A stretch of 64,000 nucleotides of DNA, from assembly GCA_033549345.1 (NCBI GenBank), contig JAWSUT010000015.1:1-64000 (forward strand), in the 5' to 3' direction. Each line of letters starts with the position of its first letter. Position 1 is the first letter of the stretch. Of this stretch, positions 59,302 to 64,000 are shown one piece after another. The translations under genes were made by a program, and so were the position numbers. This DNA comes from JAWSUT01 sp033549345. Lineage in GTDB: Bacteria > Bacillota > Dethiobacteria > Dethiobacterales > Dethiobacteraceae. A model generated the notes under the pieces. That model saw only the letters and a list, made by a program, of their open reading frames with translations, was not told the DNA's origin and ran no database searches.

Positions 59302-60552
59302 ATGGTGACAGAATCTTTAAATCCTTTTTTGATTGCACAGCAGCAAATACATGAAGCAGGTAAGTACATTAATCTGGACCCGGCGCTTGAAGCCGTTATT
59401 AAAGAGCCAAAACGCGTACTTATAGTTACGTTCCCCGTAAAGATGGATGACGGTTCAACAAAAGTCTTCACAGGAATTCGTTCGCAGCATAATGATGCCA
59501 TCGGCCCGACCAAGGGAGGTATTCGCTTTCACCCGGATGTTACAATTGATGAAGTGAAAGCACTATCCATGTGGATGACCTTTAAATGCGGCGTGGTAGG
59601 ACTCCCCTACGGCGGCGGCAAAGGCGGCGTCATCTGCAACCCCAAGGAACTCTCCAACGGGGAAATGGAGCGCATCAGCAGAGCATACTTTGAAGCGATA
59701 TCAGTCATTGTGGGCCCGGATAAAGATATTCCCGCACCGGATGTCTATACCAATGCCCAGGTTATGGGTTGGATGATGGATACATTCAGCAGAATAAAGG
59801 GCAGCAACCAGTTTGGCGTGATCACAGGCAAACCCATTATCCTCGGCGGGTCACTGGGACGCAACGAAGCGACAGCTCAGGGTTGCATTTACACCATCAT
59901 CAAAGCCGCTGAAAAAATCGGCCTGGAACTCAAAGGCGCTACCGCCGCAGTCCAGGGTTACGGCAACGCCGGCTACATCGCAGCCCGTTTGCTCGCAGAC
60001 CTTGGTGTAAAAATTGTGGCTGTCAGCGATTCCCGCGGGGCGGTCTACAGTAAGGACGGCGTTGATCCCAGTCATCTTCTCGAGCACAAAAAACAGACGG
60101 GTTCCTGTGTGGATTATGGCACCTGCAGCTTGATTACCGGGGAAGACCTGCTGGAAATGGATGTTGACATTCTTGTCCCGGCAGCACTGGAAAACCAGAT
60201 TACCGCCAAAAATGCCGCAAACATCAAAGCAAAAATTGTGGCCGAGGCTGCCAATGGCCCCACTACTCCCGAAGCCGATAAAATTCTCTTTGAAAAAGGG
60301 GTTATGGTGATTCCCGATATTCTGGCCAATGCAGGCGGTGTCACAGTATCCTATTTTGAATGGGTACAAAACCTGATGAATTACTACTGGTCTTTGGAAG
60401 AAGTGAATTCCAAGTTAAAAACACTGATGTTTGATGCGTTTGACAAGACCTATAAAACCAGCAAAGAGCACGGTGTGGACATGCGTACCGCAGCCTATAT
60501 TAACTCCATCAGCCGCCTGGCCGAAGCAATTAAGGCCAGGGGCCAGGTATAA
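59302..60552 (+). CDS. gudB: Glutamate dehydrogenase (Glu/Leu/Phe/Val dehydrogenase family)
   Basis: Oxidative deamination of glutamate to 2-oxoglutarate. 416 aa: the active-site lysine region MTFKCGVVGLPYGGGKGGV, IPAPDVYTNAQVMGWMMDTF, a Rossmann GYGNAGYIAARLLADLG and ITAKNAANIKAKIVAEAANG. ATG 59302 follows AAGGAG at 5 bases. Monocistronic, between two terminators, with a consensus promoter, so probably highly expressed. Coenzyme choice not determinable by eye. Confidence 0.93.
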   Translation: MVTESLNPFLIAQQQIHEAGKYINLDPALEAVIKEPKRVLIVTFPVKMDDGSTKVFTGIRSQHNDAIGPTKGGIRFHPDVTIDEVKALSMWMTFKCGVVGLPYGGGKGGVICNPKELSNGEMERISRAYFEAISVIVGPDKDIPAPDVYTNAQVMGWMMDTFSRIKGSNQFGVITGKPIILGGSLGRNEATAQGCIYTIIKAAEKIGLELKGATAAVQGYGNAGYIAARLLADLGVKIVAVSDSRGAVYSKDGVDPSHLLEHKKQTGSCVDYGTCSLITGEDLLEMDVDILVPAALENQITAKNAANIKAKIVAEAANGPTTPEADKILFEKGVMVIPDILANAGGVTVSYFEWVQNLMNYYWSLEEVNSKLKTLMFDAFDKTYKTSKEHGVDMRTAAYINSISRLAEAIKARGQV

Positions 60553-60569
60553 ATTAATAAAGGTATCTT

Positions 60570-60605
60570 AACAGGTGGGAGATCATTCTCCTGCCTGTTT
60601 TTTTA
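60570..60605 (+). terminator. Intrinsic terminator after glutamate dehydrogenase
   Basis: AACAGGTGGGAGA pairs with TCTCCTGCCTGTT (with G-T mismatches in the middle) around a TCAT loop, followed by seven T. Confidence 0.85.
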
Positions 60606-60706
60606 ATTGGGAAAAAACCTTTGACCGGAACGTGCCAAGGCATAAATCCTGATGATTCGGTTACGCTAATTACTGCAATGTTGAAAATCTGGAGGTGTGT
60701 GGATAC

Positions 60707-61429
60707 ATGACCATTGGCATGATTGTGCTGGTTGTGGTGGCCATCGTGATTTATCTCGGAGCCGCCCAGCGTGTGTTGGACAGACTCCGCCTGACAGACA
60801 GGGCGGCACTGATTTTTTTAGGCGCTATGGTGGTGGGCGGCTTCCTGCCCGATATCCCCTTAAGCGACAATGTTTCCGTTAATATTGGCGGCGGGATCAT
60901 CCCCTTTGCCCTGGCAGCGTATCTTTTCGCAAAGGCGGGAACAACCAAGGAGAAGGTGCGGGCCGTGGTGGCTGCACTGGTTACGGCGGCAGTCGTTTAC
61001 GCGACGATGAAAATTATGCCGCTTGAGCCCACCTATAACATGTTTCTTGACCCCATGTATCTCTTTGCCATTATCGCTGCTGTCGTGGGCTATCTGGCCG
61101 GACGTTCCAGGCGTTCTGCATTCATTGCAGGATCCATGGGCCTTTTACTCACCGACATTATCTCGCGCATTGAGGTAGCAATCCGCGGTGGCTCCGGCAG
61201 CATGAGCATCGGCGGTGCCGGGGTGTTTGATGCCATCGTAATCAGTGGGATCCTGGCTTTGCTGCTGGCAGAAGTATTCGGTGAAACCAGGGAAAGAATT
61301 CAGGGCGGTCCGTCAGATGACAGGCCGGAGAGCCTGCGAAAGGGCCTCTCTGACGCAGAGTTCAGTGAAGAACTGGACAGGGAAGAGATGAAACGCAGCG
61401 ATGAGGAGGAATACAAAGATGAAGAATAA
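60707..61429 (+). CDS. DUF1614-like multi-pass membrane protein
   Basis: A 240-residue protein with about six membrane helices and an acidic, cytoplasmic C-terminal tail. Segments such as LIFLGAMVVGGFLPDIPL and IPFALAAYLFAKAG resemble DUF1614. ATG 60707 follows GGAGGTG at 9 bases. The 3' end overlaps the spoIIP start by 11 bases, so it is coupled to a sporulation gene and may itself act in sporulation; this is inference. Confidence 0.78.
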   Translation: MTIGMIVLVVVAIVIYLGAAQRVLDRLRLTDRAALIFLGAMVVGGFLPDIPLSDNVSVNIGGGIIPFALAAYLFAKAGTTKEKVRAVVAALVTAAVVYATMKIMPLEPTYNMFLDPMYLFAIIAAVVGYLAGRSRRSAFIAGSMGLLLTDIISRIEVAIRGGSGSMSIGGAGVFDAIVISGILALLLAEVFGETRERIQGGPSDDRPESLRKGLSDAEFSEELDREEMKRSDEEEYKDEE

Positions 61430-62645
61430 ACTCTTCGCCGGAAAGCTCATTCTGGTTATGGTGCTGTCGCTATCCCTCCTCTTTCTGGTGGCGGCCAATG
61501 ACTCCCTGGAAGAAATCTTTGATGAATTTGAACACCAAAGCGGAAAAACCTACACTATGGTAGATGAAAGCGGTAACGTGATTATGCGGACCGCGCGCCG
61601 GGTTGTGGCGGGCGATGAATACATTAACATGGACAACAACTATTACCGTGTTGTCTCTGTTGAAGGTGAAACGGCACATGCGGAACTGATTGAAAAAGTT
61701 ACGCTGGCCAAACCGCCAAAGGAAGGTACTTTAGCGCGGGTCGAGCGGATGCTGCGCAATTCTTTGGCTGTCCAACAGCAGGGCGAACCAAAAAACAAGC
61801 GCATTGCGGTCTACAACAGCCATGGCGCGGAATCGTATATTGAAGGTGACGGCGTCGAAAGCAAAGATCCCGGCGGCGGCATTCTCGACGTGGGTGACCA
61901 ATTTGCCCAGGCACTGGAAAAACAGAATGTTGAAGTTATTCGCTCCAAAGAGCCGCATACACCGCATGATGCTGGAGCCTACCAGCGTTCCCGGCGGACT
62001 GTGGAAGAAGCACTCAAAGAGGAGCCCGACGCCCTGATTGACGTGCACCGGGATGCTGTGCCTGAAGAAGAGTATCTCGAAGAGGTTAAAGGCAAAGAGC
62101 GGGTACAGATTCAGCTGGTGGTGGGCCGTCAGAACCAGAATATGGCCACAATCCGGGAATTTGCCGAAGGTCTCAAAAATGCGGCCGACGAAAAGTATCC
62201 CGGCCTGGTCAAAGGAATTTTCATGGCGCGGGGTAACTACAACCAGGATATGTCTCCACGGGCAATTCTGATTGAAGTGGGCTCCCATACAAATAACAAA
62301 GATCAGGCTGAAGAATCCGTAGGCCTGTTTGCCGAAGTGGTCAATGATTATCTCTACGGTACCGAAGAAGGGGAAGACATTGCCAGCCCCGGGCCGTCAA
62401 CGCCCGGCGGACCGGGCGGGACTGCTTTGCGCTCCGTCATGTGGGTTGTATTGGGCCTTGTCCTGGTGGTCGGTGTATTTCTGCTGATCAGCACCGGCGG
62501 TTTTGAACAAATGAAAGCCAAACTGGGCCAGTTTAAGAACAGGGAATTTTCAAACACCCTGGGCGGCCCAAGGGATGAAGACATTGAAGAGGCCGAATCC
62601 TCTGAGAAAAATAAGGACGACGGCGGAGGTAGGGAAGGGAGCTAA
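61419..62645 (+). CDS. spoIIP: Stage II sporulation protein P
   Basis: Cell-wall amidase/endopeptidase of the SpoIIDMP engulfment machinery. 408 aa: N-terminal membrane anchor (about residues 8-28), the amidase-like catalytic domain with VYNSHGAESYIEGD, DALIDVHRDAVPEE, GNYNQDMSPRAILIEVGSHT, and a second membrane helix near the C-terminus (MWVVLGLVLVVGVFLLI) followed by an acidic tail. The C-terminal helix is the layout of the clostridial forms. ATG 61419 follows GAGGAGG. Confidence 0.94.
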   Translation: MKNKLFAGKLILVMVLSLSLLFLVAANDSLEEIFDEFEHQSGKTYTMVDESGNVIMRTARRVVAGDEYINMDNNYYRVVSVEGETAHAELIEKVTLAKPPKEGTLARVERMLRNSLAVQQQGEPKNKRIAVYNSHGAESYIEGDGVESKDPGGGILDVGDQFAQALEKQNVEVIRSKEPHTPHDAGAYQRSRRTVEEALKEEPDALIDVHRDAVPEEEYLEEVKGKERVQIQLVVGRQNQNMATIREFAEGLKNAADEKYPGLVKGIFMARGNYNQDMSPRAILIEVGSHTNNKDQAEESVGLFAEVVNDYLYGTEEGEDIASPGPSTPGGPGGTALRSVMWVVLGLVLVVGVFLLISTGGFEQMKAKLGQFKNREFSNTLGGPRDEDIEEAESSEKNKDDGGGREGS

Positions 62646-62650
62646 TCTCG

Positions 62651-63541
62651 ATGAATCAAAACTTTCTGGCAATTGGCATCGGCATCGTCCTCGGTACAGG
62701 GGCCAGATACTGGATGATGCGTCGCGATGTCCGTCAGTATCCCTCGTACCCGCATGCCGTCGTTAATCATCTGGCGCTGGGTTTTTTGGCGGCCACCCTG
62801 GGAGCGGTGGCCGTCCCTGCGCTGGCGGCACAGGAATACACAGCCGTTACATTTCTGGCACTGGCTGCCACACAATTCAGGGATGTCCGCAATATGGAAC
62901 GTGAAATGCTGGAGAAGCTTGACCGGTCGGTGATGGTCTCGCGGGGGCCTGACTTTATGGAAGGGATTGCCAGGACCTTTGAAGCACGGAACTACCTTGT
63001 TCTGTTTGTAGGGCTGGTTGCCTCAGGTGTCACATTTATGTCCGGCGCAGCACCGGGCATTCTTGCCGGTTTACTTGCTGCGGCCGGCATCAGGCAATTT
63101 ATGCGCGGTAAGCTGATCAAAGACATTGCCAAAGTCAGGCCGGCCAAATTCCGTTTCGAGGGAGCTAACCTGTTCATTGAAGACATCCATATTATGAACC
63201 TGGGCCTGCCTGAAGTCCGCGAAACATATAAAAAACTGGGCAGGGCGGTGATCCTGGAGCCTTTTGATGACAATGCCCGGGAAATTCTGGCCAACAATGG
63301 GCAGCGCAGAGCCATTGCCCATGATGCAGCCGCACTGCTGGGCATTCACCGGGATGTGGACACACCTGAATTTACACCGATTGTACGGCGGAATACGGAA
63401 ACAGGCAGAATTGCCATGATTATCGTACCCATTGAACCGGACACGGAGTGTCTTCTGCAGGCCGTGCAAAATGTCCCGGTTCTGGAAAGCGCCATTGTCA
63501 AACCGCTGGGTTCCCGCGCAGGGAGATGCGCGGCTGATTAG
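62651..63541 (+). CDS. YIEGIA family protein
   Basis: A 296-residue membrane protein with about four helices in the first 150 residues and a soluble C-terminal domain (RFEGANLFIEDIHIMNLGLP). The family-naming motif appears as FMEGIARTFEARNYLV, a variant of YIEGIA. It is found in spore formers; role in spores is likely but not established here. It is 6 bases after spoIIP and is followed by its small partner gene. Confidence 0.88.
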   Translation: MNQNFLAIGIGIVLGTGARYWMMRRDVRQYPSYPHAVVNHLALGFLAATLGAVAVPALAAQEYTAVTFLALAATQFRDVRNMEREMLEKLDRSVMVSRGPDFMEGIARTFEARNYLVLFVGLVASGVTFMSGAAPGILAGLLAAAGIRQFMRGKLIKDIAKVRPAKFRFEGANLFIEDIHIMNLGLPEVRETYKKLGRAVILEPFDDNAREILANNGQRRAIAHDAAALLGIHRDVDTPEFTPIVRRNTETGRIAMIIVPIEPDTECLLQAVQNVPVLESAIVKPLGSRAGRCAAD

Positions 63542-63553
63542 GGGGGATTTTTT

Positions 63554-63742
63554 GTGGATGTAGCCATAAGGAAAATGATTTTGGCCGCTGTTACGACAGA
63601 GGAGAAATGTATCGGCGGCGTTCCCGTTTTTTATGCTAAAAACGAGGAAGAGATGGCAAACATGGCCCTGATTCTTTCCCGGGTCCTGGAAGCGGTAGCC
63701 CATGATATGGGCAATGGCGTCTATATTATTGTCAAGCATTAG
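63554..63742 (+). CDS. Small capping-type subunit for YIEGIA
   Basis: A 62-residue protein with the sequence AAVTTEEKCIGGVPVFYAKN and a C-terminal helix plus strand (VAHDMGNGVYIIVKH). Genes of this size and pattern directly follow YIEGIA genes and are annotated as the capping complex subunit. GTG 63554 follows AGGGGGGA. Confidence 0.83.
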   Translation: MDVAIRKMILAAVTTEEKCIGGVPVFYAKNEEEMANMALILSRVLEAVAHDMGNGVYIIVKH

Positions 63743-63772
63743 TAAGCAGACAGAGTTAAAACGGAGGACGGC

Positions 63773-64000
63773 ATGGCGGGAAAAAAAATTATCTATCACT
63801 GTTATGGCGGAGCCCATTCTTCTGTTACAGCCGCCGCCATTCATTTACGAAAATTTAAGCCGCACAAAACGCCAACGCAGGCAGAACTGATGGAGCTTAC
63901 GCTCTTTGACCGGCAAACAAAAGAGGGTCACGGGCAGCTGCATTTTTTCGGCGTGGACCAGTGGGATAACCAGGTTTACTCCGTGGGCTGCCGCAATGTG
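63773..64000 (+). CDS. DUF3189 family protein (3' end outside window)
   Basis: First 76 residues of a longer protein, open to the end of the window. It begins GKKIIYHCYGGAHSSVTAAA, the typical DUF3189 N-terminus, and continues FDRQTKEGHGQLHFFGVDQW. ATG 63773 follows GGAGG. These proteins accompany YIEGIA in spore formers; function unknown. Confidence 0.85.
   Translation, partial: MAGKKIIYHCYGGAHSSVTAAAIHLRKFKPHKTPTQAELMELTLFDRQTKEGHGQLHFFGVDQWDNQVYSVGCRNV

Overview
The window is about 64 kb of moderately GC-rich, almost gap-free coding DNA from an endospore-forming, most likely strictly anaerobic member of the Firmicutes (Clostridia sensu lato; a Peptococcaceae, Desulfotomaculales or Dethiobacter-like lineage would fit). 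The evidence is the set of sporulation genes (spo0A, spoIIM, dacF-spoIIAA-spoIIAB-sigF, spoVAF, ytfJ, dacB-spmA-spmB, spoIIP, the YIEGIA pair), gene order shared with Bacillus/Clostridium, strong GGAGG ribosome binding sites, and the anaerobic (early cobalt insertion) cobalamin pathway. No rRNA, tRNA, phage, transposase or CRISPR array was seen. A run of 10 N at 32372-32381 is an assembly gap inside a permease gene.

Layout. 1-5.3 kb: end of spo0A, steA, an mctB-like gene, two glycosyltransferase genes, a DUF3866 gene and, on the opposite strand, a 41-residue ORF that looks like the FtsZ inhibitor MciZ. 5.3-16.4 kb: nudF, spoIIM, ald, yqzK-like, xerD, deoB, pdp, dacF, spoIIAA-AB-sigF, a dodecin gene and spoVAF. 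16.4-24.2 kb: a pair of acyl-CoA dehydratase activase-related genes, a DHH-CBS-CCA-adding fusion, an M50 protease, trpS, scpA, scpB. 24.2-30.4 kb: DUF2953, ytfJ, dacB, spmA, spmB, ridA-like, an unusual cysteine-bearing FAD protein, rluB. 30.4-34.0 kb: a cobalamin riboswitch and btuF-btuC-btuD. 33.9-34.9 kb: two minus-strand genes, a TrkA-C membrane protein and a ferredoxin whose promoter carries a CsoR/CstR-type operator. 34.9-50.8 kb: one long cobalamin operon of 17 genes, beginning with two tandem cobyric acid synthases. 50.9-59.2 kb: an unknown gene, radical SAM and BaiN-type genes, aroH, cmk, plsC, an ispH-S1 fusion, fni. 59.2-64 kb: glutamate dehydrogenase, a DUF1614-like gene, spoIIP, the YIEGIA pair, and a DUF3189 gene cut by the window end.

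How it works together. The cobalamin genes give the corrin route from sirohydrochlorin (CbiX) to cobyrinate diamide (CbiA), cobyrate (CbiP), the nucleotide loop (CbiB, CobU, CobS, CobC, CobD) and import (BtuFCD). CobT, an ATP:corrinoid adenosyltransferase and uroporphyrinogen-III methyltransferase are not in the window. The B12 riboswitch sits only before the transporter; the biosynthetic operon is separated from it by minus-strand genes. The sporulation genes cover phosphorelay output, SigF control, engulfment (SpoIIM, SpoIIP), cortex and spore maturation (DacB, SpmA/B) and germination (SpoVAF, YtfJ).

Three REP-like palindromic repeats lie in intergenic spaces at 359-443, 12931-13020 and about 51442-51553, each just upstream of a gene, where they create false upstream start codons.
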